Of a stretch of 64,000 nucleotides of DNA, positions 16,191-27,114 are shown one piece after another. Position numbers and translations under genes: made by a program. The notes beneath the pieces were generated by a model that was not told the origin of the DNA, did no database searches, and saw nothing but the letters and a program-made list of their open reading frames with translations. Position 1 is the first letter of the stretch, and every line of letters begins with the position of its first letter. Source of the DNA: Actinosynnema sp042752395 (GTDB lineage: Bacteria; Actinomycetota; Actinomycetes; Mycobacteriales; Pseudonocardiaceae); contig NZ_JBHYXZ010000019.1 of assembly GCF_042752395.1 (NCBI RefSeq), positions 15,152-79,151 of the forward strand, read 5' to 3'.

Positions 16191-17594
16191 GTGCGTAACT
16201 TCGGAGGGGTGACCTCCGACCTCCCTACCACCGCAGGCGCCCTCCGCGCGGCCGGTTACCTCCCGCGCGGCGTCAAGACCGAGATCCGGGAGAACCTGCT
16301 CGCGGCCCTGCGCGAGGGCCGCGACCCGTGGCCCGGCATCGTCGGCTTCGACCGCACCGTGCTGCCGCAGCTCGAGCGCGCCCTGCTCGCGGGCCACGAC
16401 GTGGTGCTCCTGGGCGAACGCGGCCAGGGCAAGACCCGGCTGCTGCGCACCCTCGTGGGCCTGCTGGACGAGTGGACCCCGGTGATCGAGGGCGCCGAGC
16501 TGAACGAGCACCCGCTCGACCCCATCACCCCCGAATCCCGTCGCCGCGCCCGCGAGCTGGGCGACGACCTGCCCGTGACCTGGAAGCACCGCGACGAGCG
16601 GTTCGCCGAGAAGCTCGCCACCCCGGACACCAGCGTCGGCGACCTGGTCGGCGACGTCGACCCGGTCAAGGTCGCGCAGGGCCGCAGCCTGGGCGACCCC
16701 GAGACCATCCACTACGGCCTGCTGCCCCGCTCCCACCGCGGCATCATCGCCGTCAACGAGCTGCCCGACCTGGCCGAACGCATCCAGGTGGCGCTGCTCA
16801 ACGTGATGGAGGAACGCGACATCCAGATCCGCGGCTACACGCTGCGGCTCCCGCTGGACGTCCTCCTCGTCGCCACCGCCAACCCCGAGGACTACACCAA
16901 CCGCGGCCGCATCATCACCCCGCTCAAGGACCGGTTCGGCGCGGAGATCCGCACGCACTACCCGCTGGAGATCGGCGCGGAGATCGACCTGGTCCGCCAG
17001 GAGGCGAACCTGGTCGCCGAGGTCGGCGACCACCTGCTGGAGGTCATCGCCCGGTTCGTGCGGCACCTGCGCGAGTCGTCGTCGATCGACCAGCGCTCCG
17101 GCGTGTCGGCCCGGTTCGCGGTCGCGGCGGCCGAGACGGTGGCCGCGAGCGCCCTGCGGCGCGGCGCGCTGATCGGCGAGAACCCGCCCGTCGCCCGCCC
17201 GGTCGACCTGGAGTCCGTGCCCGAGGTGCTGCGCGGCAAGCTCGAGTTCGAGGCGGGCGAGGAGGGCCGCGAGCAGGAGGTGCTGGTGCACCTGCTGCGC
17301 CGGGCGATCGCGGACACCGCGCGGTCCACGTTCGCGGGCGTCGACCTGCGCCCGCTGGCCCGGCTGGTGTCCGAGGGCCACCCGGTGGCCACCGGCGAGC
17401 GGGTGCACCCCGGCGACCTGCTGGCCGCGCTGCCGGAGCTGCCCGTGCTGCACGACGTGGCGCAGCGGGTCGGCGCGGGTCCCAAGGACCCGGCCGGGCG
17501 GATCGCCTCGGCCGTCGAGCTGGCGCTGGAGTCGCTCTACCTCACCCGTCAGCTCTCCAAGGACAGCGACGACGACCGGTCGGTGTACGGATGA
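16191..17594 (+). CDS. ChlI-like AAA+ ATPase
   Basis: A 467-residue AAA+ ATPase of the magnesium chelatase I-subunit/MoxR-like group. GTG 16191 is preferred: GGAGG lies seven bases upstream, whereas at GTG 16209 the GGAGG is too close. Walker A is LGERGQGKT; a Walker B/sensor region includes GIIAVNELPDLAERIQVALLN, and PLDVLLVATANPEDYTN is the sensor segment. It overlaps by four bases with a VWA-domain gene, the standard AAA+VWA pair. Similar pairs in mycobacteria (Rv0958-Rv0959) are annotated as possible magnesium chelatase, but without chlorophyll synthesis they more likely remodel a protein complex or insert a metal. The target is unknown. Confidence 0.85.
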   Translation: MRNFGGVTSDLPTTAGALRAAGYLPRGVKTEIRENLLAALREGRDPWPGIVGFDRTVLPQLERALLAGHDVVLLGERGQGKTRLLRTLVGLLDEWTPVIEGAELNEHPLDPITPESRRRARELGDDLPVTWKHRDERFAEKLATPDTSVGDLVGDVDPVKVAQGRSLGDPETIHYGLLPRSHRGIIAVNELPDLAERIQVALLNVMEERDIQIRGYTLRLPLDVLLVATANPEDYTNRGRIITPLKDRFGAEIRTHYPLEIGAEIDLVRQEANLVAEVGDHLLEVIARFVRHLRESSSIDQRSGVSARFAVAAAETVAASALRRGALIGENPPVARPVDLESVPEVLRGKLEFEAGEEGREQEVLVHLLRRAIADTARSTFAGVDLRPLARLVSEGHPVATGERVHPGDLLAALPELPVLHDVAQRVGAGPKDPAGRIASAVELALESLYLTRQLSKDSDDDRSVYG

Positions 17595-19525
17595 GCGGCT
17601 ACCGGTACGGCCGGTACGTCGACGGGCCCGACCCGCTGGCGCCGCCGACCGACCTGCGCGCGGCCATGGACGAGCTGGGCCGCGAGGTCATGGAGGGCGC
17701 GTCGCCCGCCGCCGCGCTGCGCGAGCTGCTGCGCCGCGGCCTGCCGGGCACCCGCGGCCTGGACGACCTGACCGCGCGGCTGTGGCAGAAGCGCGCCGCG
17801 CTGACCAGGCGGCACCGGCTGGACGGCACGCTCCAGGAGGTCCAGCGGCTGCTGGAGGAGGCGTTGCGGGCCGAGCGCGCCGCGCTGTTCCCCGACCCGG
17901 ACGACGACGCCCGGTTCCGCGAGGCCCGGCTGGACGCGCTGCCGCAGTCGACCGCGGCCGCGGTGAACGAGCTGGCCGAGTACGACTGGCGGTCGCCGCA
18001 GGCCCGCGAGTCGTACGACAAGATCCGCGACCTGCTCGGCCGCGAGCTGATGGACCAGCGGTTCCAGGGCATGAAGCAGGCCATGGAGAACGTCCGCCCG
18101 CAGGACGTGCGGCGCATCCAGGCCATGCTGGACGACCTGAACGGGCTGCTCGCCGCCCACGCCGCGGGCGAGGACACGACCGAGCGGTTCGAGCGGTTCA
18201 TGCGCGAGCACGGCGAGTTCTTCCCGGAGAACCCGCGGTCGGTGGACGAGCTGGTGGACGCGCTGGCCGCCCGGTCGGCCGCCGCCCAGCGCATGATGAA
18301 CTCGATGTCCGAGGACCAGCGGCGCGAGCTGGCGGAGCTGTCGCAGCAGGCGTTCGGCGACTCCGGCATCGGCTCGCAGCTCTCCCGGCTGGACTCGCTG
18401 CTCCAGGGCCTGCGGCCGGGCGAGGACTGGACGGGGTCGGCGCGGTTCCGGGGCAACAACCCGCTGGGCCTGGGCGAGGGCGCGCAGGCGATGGCGGACC
18501 TGGCCGAGCTGGACGCGCTGGCCGAGCAGCTGTCCCAGTCCTACCCCGGCGCGCGGCTGGAGGACATCGACCTGGAGGCGCTGGTCCGGCAGCTCGGCGA
18601 CGAGGCGGGCGTGGACGCGCGCCGGCTGGCCGAGCTGGAACGCGAGCTGCGGTCGCAGAACCTGCTGGAACGCGCGCCGGACGGCTCGCTGCGGTTGACG
18701 CCGAAGGCGCTGCGGCAGCTCGGCGAGACCGCGTTGCGCGGCGTGCTCGACCGCGCGCGCGAGCAGGGCCGGCGGGACAGCACGTCGGCGGGCGCGTCCG
18801 GTGAGCTGGTCGGGTCGACGCGGCCGTGGCGGTTCGGCGACACCGAGCCGTGGAACGTGCCGCGCACGGTGGCGAACGCCGTGCTGCGGTCGGCGGGCGG
18901 CCCGGTCCGGCTGGACGTGGTGGACGTCGAGGTCAGCGAGACCGAGCAGCGGTCGCGGGCGGCCGTGGCGCTGTGCGTGGACACGTCCTGGTCGATGGTG
19001 CAGGACGGCCGGTGGGTGCCGATGAAGCGCACCGCGCTGGCGCTGCACCACCTGGTGCGGACCAGGTTCCGCACCGACGCGCTGGAGCTGATCACGTTCG
19101 GCCGGCACGCGGAGACCGTCGACATCGGGCAGCTCACCGCGTTGGAGGGGGTGTGGGAGCAGGGCACGAACCTGCACCACGCGCTGCTGCTCGCGGGCCG
19201 CCACCTGCGCAGGCACCCCGACGCGCAGCCCGTGGTCCTGGTGGTCACCGACGGCGAGCCGACCGCGCACCTGGAGGCGACCGGCGACGCGGAGTTCCAC
19301 TACCCGCCGCTGCCGCGGACCATCGGCAAGACCCTGGTCGAGGTGGACGCCCTGGCCCGGCTCGGCGCGTCGGTCACGGTGTTCCGGCTGGGCGATGACC
19401 CGAGGCTGACCAGGTTCGTGGACACGGTGGCCCGCCGGTCGGGCGGCCGCGTGGTCGCGCCGGGCGAGGACGGCCTGGGCGCGGCCGTGGTCAGCGACTA
19501 CCTGCGGTCGCGCAAGCGCCGGTGA
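17591..19525 (+). CDS. VWA-domain partner of the ChlI-like ATPase
   Basis: A 644-residue cytoplasmic protein. The first 400 residues are charged and helical, with repeated Leu/Glu/Arg runs, and resemble the BchD-like linker. The C-terminal 200 residues are a von Willebrand A domain whose MIDAS motif CVDTSWSM (DxSxS) is intact, with the later threonine and aspartate in TNLHHAL and VVLVVTDGEPTAH. VWA-MIDAS proteins pair with AAA+ ATPases to couple ATP hydrolysis to metal insertion or complex assembly. ATG 17591 overlaps the ATPase stop. A perfect hairpin at 19528-19554 terminates the operon. Confidence 0.87.
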   Translation: MSGYRYGRYVDGPDPLAPPTDLRAAMDELGREVMEGASPAAALRELLRRGLPGTRGLDDLTARLWQKRAALTRRHRLDGTLQEVQRLLEEALRAERAALFPDPDDDARFREARLDALPQSTAAAVNELAEYDWRSPQARESYDKIRDLLGRELMDQRFQGMKQAMENVRPQDVRRIQAMLDDLNGLLAAHAAGEDTTERFERFMREHGEFFPENPRSVDELVDALAARSAAAQRMMNSMSEDQRRELAELSQQAFGDSGIGSQLSRLDSLLQGLRPGEDWTGSARFRGNNPLGLGEGAQAMADLAELDALAEQLSQSYPGARLEDIDLEALVRQLGDEAGVDARRLAELERELRSQNLLERAPDGSLRLTPKALRQLGETALRGVLDRAREQGRRDSTSAGASGELVGSTRPWRFGDTEPWNVPRTVANAVLRSAGGPVRLDVVDVEVSETEQRSRAAVALCVDTSWSMVQDGRWVPMKRTALALHHLVRTRFRTDALELITFGRHAETVDIGQLTALEGVWEQGTNLHHALLLAGRHLRRHPDAQPVVLVVTDGEPTAHLEATGDAEFHYPPLPRTIGKTLVEVDALARLGASVTVFRLGDDPRLTRFVDTVARRSGGRVVAPGEDGLGAAVVSDYLRSRKRR

Positions 19526-19527
19526 GC

Positions 19528-19554
19528 GCGGGGCCCACCCCTGGTGGGCCCCGC
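19528..19554. terminator. Bidirectional terminator between VWA gene and ctaD
   Basis: GCGGGGCCCACC (19528-19539), loop CCT, GGTGGGCCCCGC (19543-19554): a perfect 12-bp stem with a three-base loop between two convergent genes. Confidence 0.85.
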
Positions 19555-19562
19555 ACCGCCGC

Positions 19563-21353
19563 TCAGTCCTCGCGGTCCTCCCTGACCTCGTCCTTGGTCT
19601 CGCGCTCGCGCTCGGTGGGGGCCAGCACCTTCTCCGTGGCCGTGTCCGCGCCGACGTCGTGCTTGCCCGACCGGGTGAGGGAGAAGTGGGACTCGTCGCG
19701 CATCCGCTCGACCATGTGCGGGTAGTGCAGCTCGAACGCGGGCCGTTCGGACCTGATCCGCGGCAGCTCGGTGAAGTTGTGCCGCGGCGGCGGGCAGGAC
19801 GTCGCCCATTCGAGTGAGTTGCCGAAGCCCCAGGGGTCGTCGCGCTCGGCCGGGTCGCCGAACCGGTAGCTGCGCAGCACGTTCCACACGAACGGCAGCA
19901 CGGACGCGCCCAGCACGAACGCGCTGATCGTGGAGATCGTGTTCAGCAGCGTGAACCCGTCGTCGGGCAGGTAGTCGGCGTACCGGCGGGGCATGCCCTC
20001 GTTCCCCAGCCAGTGCTGGATCAGGAACGTGCCGTGGAAGCCCAGGAACGTGGTCCAGAAGTGCAGCTTGCCCAGCGGCTCGTTCAGCATCCGCCCGGTC
20101 ATCTTCGGGAACCAGAAGTACAGGCCCGCGTAGGTGGCGAACACGATCGTGCCGAACAGCACGTAGTGGAAGTGCGCCACCACGAAGTACGTGTCGGTGA
20201 CGTGGAAGTCCAGCGGCGGCGAGGCCAGGATGATGCCGGTGAGGCCGCCGAGCAGGAACGTCGCCATGAACCCGACGCTGAACAGCATCGGGGTCTCCAT
20301 CGTGACCGCGCCCTTCCACATGGTGCCGATCCAGTTGAAGAACTTGATGCCGGTCGGCACCGCGATCAGGAACGTCATCAGCGAGAAGAACGGCAGCAGC
20401 ACCGCGCCGGTGGCGAACATGTGGTGCGCCCACACCGCCGTCGACAGCGCCGCGATGGCGAACGTGGCGAAGACCAGTCCTTTGTAGCCGAACAGCGGCT
20501 TGCGGCTGAACACCGGGAAGATCTCGCTCACGATGCCGAAGAACGGCAGCGCCACGATGTAGACCTCGGGGTGGCCGAAGAACCAGAACAGGTGCTGCCA
20601 CAGGATCACGCCGCCGTTGGCCGGGTCGAACACGTGCGCGCCGAGGTGCCGGTCGGCGGCCAGGCCCATCAGGGCCGCGGTGAGGATCGGGAACGCGATG
20701 AGGATCAGCAGGCTCGTGACGAAGATGTTCCAGGTGAAGATCGGCATCCGGAACATGGTCATGCCGGGCGCGCGCAGGCAGCACACCGTGGTCACCATGT
20801 TCACGCCGCCGAGGATCGTGCCGAGGCCGGACACCGCCAGGCCCATGATCCACAGGTCCGGCCCGACGCCCGGCGCGTGCGCGGCGCTGCTCAGCGGCGT
20901 GTAGGCGGTCCAGCCGAAGTCCGCCGCGCCGCCGGGGGTGAGGAACCCGGCCATCACGGTCAGGCCGCCGAACAGGAACAGCCAGTACGACAGCGCGTTG
21001 AGCCGGGGGAACGCCACGTCCGGCGCGCCGATCTGCAACGGCAGGATGTAGTTGGCGAAGCCGAACAGGATCGGTGTCGCGTACAGCAGCAGCATGATCG
21101 TGCCGTGCATGGTGAACAGCTGGTTGTACTGCTCGGTGGACAGGAACTGCAGGCCCGGCCGGGCCAGCTCGCCCCGGATGAGCAGCGCCATCACGCCGCC
21201 GACCATGAAGAACAGGAACGAGGTGCTCAGGTAGAGCAGCCCGATCTGCTTCGGGTCGGTGGTCCGGAACAGGCCCAGGAGCACCGCTCCCTTGGACCGT
21301 CGGCGGGCCGCACCGGGGTGCGCGATCACGGGTACCGGCTTGAGCGCGGTCAT
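19563..21353 (-). CDS. ctaD: Cytochrome c oxidase subunit I
   Basis: The 596-residue catalytic subunit of aa3-type oxidase in the plasma membrane, with twelve predicted membrane segments. It reduces O2 at the haem a3-CuB site. The haem a ligand lies in FTMHGTIMLLLY, the cross-linked His-Tyr in FFGHPEVYIVALP, the CuB histidines in WAHHMFATG, and the haem ligands in VAHFHYVLFG. ATG 21353 follows GGGAGG. The charged tail after residue 550 is longer than in many bacteria and ends in an acidic/basic run, as in other actinobacteria. It is not adjacent to other oxidase subunit genes, which is usual for actinobacterial ctaD. Confidence 0.95.
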   Translation of the reverse strand: MTALKPVPVIAHPGAARRRSKGAVLLGLFRTTDPKQIGLLYLSTSFLFFMVGGVMALLIRGELARPGLQFLSTEQYNQLFTMHGTIMLLLYATPILFGFANYILPLQIGAPDVAFPRLNALSYWLFLFGGLTVMAGFLTPGGAADFGWTAYTPLSSAAHAPGVGPDLWIMGLAVSGLGTILGGVNMVTTVCCLRAPGMTMFRMPIFTWNIFVTSLLILIAFPILTAALMGLAADRHLGAHVFDPANGGVILWQHLFWFFGHPEVYIVALPFFGIVSEIFPVFSRKPLFGYKGLVFATFAIAALSTAVWAHHMFATGAVLLPFFSLMTFLIAVPTGIKFFNWIGTMWKGAVTMETPMLFSVGFMATFLLGGLTGIILASPPLDFHVTDTYFVVAHFHYVLFGTIVFATYAGLYFWFPKMTGRMLNEPLGKLHFWTTFLGFHGTFLIQHWLGNEGMPRRYADYLPDDGFTLLNTISTISAFVLGASVLPFVWNVLRSYRFGDPAERDDPWGFGNSLEWATSCPPPRHNFTELPRIRSERPAFELHYPHMVERMRDESHFSLTRSGKHDVGADTATEKVLAPTERERETKDEVREDRED

Positions 21354-21424
21354 GCCGCCTCCCTCGTCCCGACGACGTGAGCCAGGGCACAATGCTCCTC
21401 CGGTAGGCCGAACGGGGCAAACGC

Positions 21425-22213
21425 TCAGCCGGGCTCCGCCGCCTTGACCTGCTGTTCCACCGCATTTGTCGCCCGTTCGAGGAACCGGAGCAGCTCGACC
21501 GGGAAGGGCAGCACCAAGGTCGAGTTCTTCTCCGCCGCCACCTCCACGATGGTCTGGAGCAGGCGCAGCTGGAGCGCGGACGGCGTCGCGGCCATGGTCG
21601 CGGCGGCCTCGGACAGCTTCTTCGACGCCTGCAGCTCGCCGTCGGCGGTGATGATCCGGGCCCGCCGCTCCCGCTCCGCCTCGGCCTGCCGCGACATGGA
21701 CCGCTTCATGCTCTCCGGGAGCGCCACGTCCTTGATCTCCACCCGGTCGATCTCGACGCCCCACGACAGCGCCGGGTTGTCGATCATCAGCTCCAGGCCC
21801 TGGTTGAGGCGTTCCCGGTTGGACAGCAGGTCGTCCAGCTCGCTCTTGCCGATGATCGACCGCAGCGAGGTCTGCGCGACCTGGAGCATGGCGAACCGGT
21901 AGTCCTCGACCGTGACCACGGCCCGCACCGGGTCGACCACCTTGAAGTACACGACGGCGTCCACGCGCACGGTCACGTTGTCGCGGGTGATGCCGTCCTG
22001 CGCCGGGATGGGCTGGGTGACGATCTGGAGGTTCACCTTCCGCAGCCGGTCGACGCCCGGCACGACCAGCGCCAACCCCGGCCCGCGCGGCTTGGCGAGG
22101 ACCCGGCCGAAGCGGAACACCAGGCCCTGCTCGTACTGCTTGACGACACGCGCGCTGCCCGCGAGCCCGAGCGCGGCCACGCCCAGCGCGACGATGAGGA
22201 TGTCGAGCACCAT
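21425..22213 (-). CDS. SPFH/Band 7 (slipin-type stomatin) protein
   Basis: A 262-residue membrane-anchored scaffold protein. One N-terminal hydrophobic helix (VLDILIVALGVAALGLAG) is followed by a Band 7 domain starting VKQYEQGLVFRFGRVL, with the slipin signature segments LVVPGVDRL and SWGVEIDRVEIKDVALPESM. A helical tail with AEAERERRARII ends the protein. Slipins oligomerise at the inner membrane and often act with NfeD-like proteases; no NfeD gene is adjacent here. ATG 22213 is chosen for GGGAG nine bases upstream; an ATG three codons earlier is possible. It is transcribed divergently from mshC. Confidence 0.9.
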   Translation of the reverse strand: MVLDILIVALGVAALGLAGSARVVKQYEQGLVFRFGRVLAKPRGPGLALVVPGVDRLRKVNLQIVTQPIPAQDGITRDNVTVRVDAVVYFKVVDPVRAVVTVEDYRFAMLQVAQTSLRSIIGKSELDDLLSNRERLNQGLELMIDNPALSWGVEIDRVEIKDVALPESMKRSMSRQAEAERERRARIITADGELQASKKLSEAAATMAATPSALQLRLLQTIVEVAAEKNSTLVLPFPVELLRFLERATNAVEQQVKAAEPG

Positions 22214-22310
22214 CGCGACCATCTCCCACGTACCAGGACGAGCGTACGCCGCGCCTCCCGCGAGGCGGACGTTTCGGCCCTGGTGGGGCGCGCGAGTTAG
22301 GGTCGGTGAC

Positions 22311-23549
22311 ATGCAGACCTGGTCCTCCACCCCTGTCCCGCGGGTAGCGGGCGAGCCGCGCCCGCTGCGGCTGTTCGACACCGCCGCCGGCGAGGTCCGT
22401 CCGACCGCTCCCGGCGACACCGCCGGGCTGTACGTCTGCGGCATCACCCCGTACGACGCCACCCATCTGGGCCACGCGGCCACCTACCTGGCGTTCGACC
22501 TGGTCCACCGGGTGTGGCTGGACAACGGCCACGACGTGCACTACGTGCAGAACGTCACCGACATCGACGACCCGCTGCTGGAGCGGGCCGAGCGGGACCA
22601 GGACGACTGGGTGGTCCTCGGCATGCGGGAGACCGCGTTGTTCCGCGAGGACATGGTGGCGCTGCGGGTGCTGCCGCCGCGCGACTACGTGGGCGCGGTG
22701 GACGCGATCCCCGAGGTGGTCGAGGTGATCGCCAAGCTGCTCGCCAACGGCGCCGCGTACCGGGTGGACGACCCGGAGTTCCCGGACGTGTACTTCGACC
22801 ACACCGCGACCGGGCGGTTCGGCTACGAGTCCCACTACGACCTGGGGACGATGACCCGGTTCTTCGCCGAACGCGGCGGCGACCCGGACCGGCCCGGCAA
22901 GCGCGACCCGCTCGACGCCCTGCTGTGGCGCGCGGCCCGGCCGGGCGAGCCGTCGTGGCCGTCGGAGCTGGGCGAGGGCAGGCCCGGCTGGCACATCGAG
23001 TGCAGCGCCATCGCGCTGAACCGGCTGGGCACGTCGTTCGACGTGCAGGGCGGCGGGTCGGACCTGATCTTCCCGCACCACGAGTTCTCCGCCGCGCACG
23101 CCGAGGCGCTGACCGGCCAGCACCCGTTCGCCCGGCACTACGTGCACGCGGGCATGATCGGCCTGGACGGCGAGAAGATGTCCAAGTCGCGCGGCAACCT
23201 GGTGTTCGTGTCCAAGCTGCGGGCGGAGAAGGTCGACCCGAACGCGGTGCGGCTGGCGCTGTTCGCGGGCCACTACCGCACCGACCGGCCGTGGAGCGCG
23301 GAGCTGCTGTCCGAGGCCGAGGCCCGGCTGGCGCGGTGGCGGCAGGCCGCGGCGCTGCCGTCGGGGCCGGGCGCGGCGGCCGTGGTCGCCCGGCTGCGCG
23401 ACCACCTGAGCGACGACCTGGACACGCCCAAGGCGCTGGCGGCGCTGGACGCGTGGGCGGCGGAGGCGTTGTCGACCGGCGGCTCGGACCACACCGGCCC
23501 GACCCTGTTCCGGGCGGCGGTCGACTCGCTGCTGGGCGTGGAGCTGTAA
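22311..23549 (+). CDS. mshC: Mycothiol ligase MshC
   Basis: A 412-residue ATP-dependent ligase joining L-cysteine to glucosaminyl-inositol in mycothiol biosynthesis. It is a cysteinyl-tRNA synthetase paralogue lacking the anticodon domain. The zinc-binding Cys43 lies in YVCGITPYD, the HIGH-like motif is THLGHAA, cysteine and zinc contacts follow in WHIECSAIAL and FPHHEFSAAHAEA, and KMSKSRGNLV starts at Lys289. ATG 22311 fits the family N-terminus (MQTWSSTPVP). The gene is a marker of Actinobacteria. A hairpin terminator follows. Confidence 0.96.
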   Translation: MQTWSSTPVPRVAGEPRPLRLFDTAAGEVRPTAPGDTAGLYVCGITPYDATHLGHAATYLAFDLVHRVWLDNGHDVHYVQNVTDIDDPLLERAERDQDDWVVLGMRETALFREDMVALRVLPPRDYVGAVDAIPEVVEVIAKLLANGAAYRVDDPEFPDVYFDHTATGRFGYESHYDLGTMTRFFAERGGDPDRPGKRDPLDALLWRAARPGEPSWPSELGEGRPGWHIECSAIALNRLGTSFDVQGGGSDLIFPHHEFSAAHAEALTGQHPFARHYVHAGMIGLDGEKMSKSRGNLVFVSKLRAEKVDPNAVRLALFAGHYRTDRPWSAELLSEAEARLARWRQAAALPSGPGAAAVVARLRDHLSDDLDTPKALAALDAWAAEALSTGGSDHTGPTLFRAAVDSLLGVEL

Positions 23550-23566
23550 GGCGGCGGCCGTGGGAG

Positions 23567-23600
23567 CGGGGCCGCCCCCTCGCGGGTGGGGACGGCCCCG
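23567..23600. terminator. Bidirectional terminator between mshC and protease
   Basis: CGGGGCCGCCCC (23567-23578) pairs with GGGGACGGCCCCG (23588-23600) with one mismatch or bulge, around a loop of about nine bases. It lies between the convergent mshC and subtilisin genes. Confidence 0.75.
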
Positions 23601-23615
23601 CCGGTCACGTCACGC

Positions 23616-25421
<1,806 letters not shown>

Positions 25422-25504
25422 GAGCAGGGTTCTCCCTTTTCGGGCAGGGCTGCGCGGCCGGGCCGGCGGGTGAGCCGGTCGGCCGAGCGGTGCAGGGATG
25501 GGGA

Positions 25505-25518
25505 CGTTCGCGCGAACG
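25505..25518. promoter_or_regulatory. 14-bp palindrome upstream of the protease
   Basis: CGTTCGCGCGAACG is a perfect palindrome 84 bases before the protease start on the minus strand. It may be a regulator site; no factor is assigned. The surrounding 25422-25607 region has no gene. Confidence 0.4.
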
Positions 25519-25607
25519 GTGTGTGGCGACCTGGTCACTTGCATGGTCGGGAGAAAACCGACCGCCCAGTAGCGCCGTTAGTCGTAACTACGTCGAATCG
25601 GGACCGA

Positions 25608-26117
25608 TCAGGTCCGATCGGCGGGTCCGCCCTGGCCCAGGTGCTCGTCCCGGTACGCCCGCCAGCGGGCGAGCAGGTCGGGCAGCGCGGAGTGGACGAA
25701 CTGGAAGAACATCAGCATCTCGGCGATGCGCCCGCCGGCGGGCGTGTCGGACCCCAGCACGCCGATGCCCTCCTTGAGCGGGGCCTCCCAGCGGCGGAAC
25801 ATCTCGTCGCGGCGGAACAACGCCTCGTACCAGACGTCGTCGAACAGCCGGTAGAGATCACGGCGCGTGCCGATCTCACGTTCGCGGGTCACCAGGTTCA
25901 CCTGGCTGAGGTAACGTATCGCGCCGGAGATCGCGGCCGGTGACACCCGCAACAGCTCGGCCAGCTCCGCGGAGGTCATCCCGCCGGAGTCCGTGCAGAG
26001 CAGGGCGACGAACACCCGTGACGGCATCCGGGGCAGGCCGGACTCCGTGAACACCGAGGAGAAGCGCTCGATGAAGCGCAACACCGCCTGATCGTCCCGC
26101 TCGCCCACGTGAGTCAC
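25608..26117 (-). CDS. GbsR/MarR-family transcriptional regulator
   Basis: A 169-residue winged-helix regulator. The DNA-binding region is MTSAELAELLRVSPAAISGAIRYLSQVNLVTRERE, typical of the GbsR-like MarR subgroup, and a helical dimerisation C-terminus follows. It starts at GTG 26117 without a convincing RBS. It is divergent from a DrrA/B-type ABC exporter with only 94 bases between them, a strong sign that it controls the exporter and itself. The drug or metabolite sensed is unknown. Confidence 0.85.
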   Translation of the reverse strand: MTHVGERDDQAVLRFIERFSSVFTESGLPRMPSRVFVALLCTDSGGMTSAELAELLRVSPAAISGAIRYLSQVNLVTREREIGTRRDLYRLFDDVWYEALFRRDEMFRRWEAPLKEGIGVLGSDTPAGGRIAEMLMFFQFVHSALPDLLARWRAYRDEHLGQGGPADRT

Positions 26118-26175
26118 CGCCGGATCATCCCTTCAAGTACCGCTGATCGGGTGGCAGTTTATACGCTTCCTTAAC

Positions 26176-26191
26176 TTCACGAGTTTGTGAA
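26176..26191. promoter_or_regulatory. Inverted repeat in divergent promoter region
   Basis: TTCAC-GAGTTT-GTGAA lies in an unusually AT-rich stretch between the regulator and the exporter. TACTGT at 26194-26199 could be the -10 box for the exporter, giving a start site near its ATG (leaderless or nearly so). TATAAA-like sequence at about 26158-26164 on the minus strand could serve the regulator. A regulator bound to the repeat would block the exporter promoter. Confidence 0.5.
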
Positions 26192-26211
26192 AATACTGTA
26201 GCTTCCCTGCC

Positions 26212-27114
26212 ATGACTGCTGCGATATCCGTGTCGGGCCTGGTCAAGGCGTTCGGCCCGACGCGAGCACTGGACGGGTTGGACCTGACCGTCCGCGAGGG
26301 GGAGGTGCACGGCTTCCTCGGCCCGAACGGGGCGGGCAAGTCCACCACCATCCGGGTCCTGCTGGGTCTGCTGCGCGCCGACGCGGGCTCCGCGTCGCTG
26401 CTCGGCGGCGACCCGTGGCGCGACACCGCCGAGCTGCACCGCAGGCTGGCCTACGTGCCGGGGGACGTGAGCCTGTGGCCGAACCTCACCGGCGGCGAGG
26501 TGATCGACCTGCTGGGCCGGCTGCGCGGCGGGCTGAACGAGAAGCGCCGCGCCGAGCTGCTGGAGCGCTTCGAGCTGGACCCGCGCAAGAAGGGCCGCAC
26601 CTACTCCAAGGGCAACCGGCAGAAGGTCGCCCTGGTCGCGGCGCTCGCCTCCGACGTGGAGCTGCTGATCCTGGACGAGCCGACCTCCGGGCTGGACCCG
26701 CTGATGGAGGCCGTGTTCCAGGACGCGGTCAACGAGCTGCGCGGCGAGCGGACCGTGCTGCTGTCGAGCCACATCCTGGCCGAGGTCGAGGCGCTGTGCG
26801 ACCGGGTCAGCATCATCCGCAACGGTCGCACCGTGGAGAGCGGCACGCTGGCCGACCTGCGCCACCTGACCCGCACCAGCGTCGCCGCCGAGCTGGTCGA
26901 CGCCCCCGAGGGGCTGGCCGACCTGCCCGGTGTGCACGACCTGGTGGTCGAGGGGCGGCGGGTGCGGTTCGAGGTCGACACCGACCACCTGGACACCGCC
27001 CTGCGCGCGTTGGTCCGCGGCGGCGTGCGCACGCTGACCAGTCAGCCGCCGACGCTGGAGGAGCTGTTTCTGCGCCACTACGAGGACGTGGCGGAGGGGG
27101 CGATGTCGTCGTGA
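26212..27114 (+). CDS. ABC exporter ATP-binding protein (DrrA type)
   Basis: A 300-residue ABC ATPase with Walker A LGPNGAGKSTT, a signature region read as YSKGNRQKVALVAALA, Walker B LLILDEPTSGLDP, and the H-loop SSHILAEVEAL. The variant signature (YSKGNRQK instead of LSGGQ) is common in this subfamily. The C-terminal domain is of the DrrA drug-exporter kind. It overlaps by four bases with the permease gene. The regulator upstream likely represses it. The substrate is probably an antibiotic, peptide or lipid, not deducible. Confidence 0.9.
   Translation: MTAAISVSGLVKAFGPTRALDGLDLTVREGEVHGFLGPNGAGKSTTIRVLLGLLRADAGSASLLGGDPWRDTAELHRRLAYVPGDVSLWPNLTGGEVIDLLGRLRGGLNEKRRAELLERFELDPRKKGRTYSKGNRQKVALVAALASDVELLILDEPTSGLDPLMEAVFQDAVNELRGERTVLLSSHILAEVEALCDRVSIIRNGRTVESGTLADLRHLTRTSVAAELVDAPEGLADLPGVHDLVVEGRRVRFEVDTDHLDTALRALVRGGVRTLTSQPPTLEELFLRHYEDVAEGAMSS

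Noticed and set aside
19563..23492. Very long minus-strand open frames over mshC and ctaD
   Set aside because: They arise from GC-rich codon bias; only the segments matching CtaD and the Band 7 protein make biological sense.
25601..25615. GGACC-N5-GGTCC as an operator of the GbsR-like gene
   Set aside because: It overlaps the 3' end of the gene and the spacing differs from the convincing sites near 52500; kept only as a comparison.
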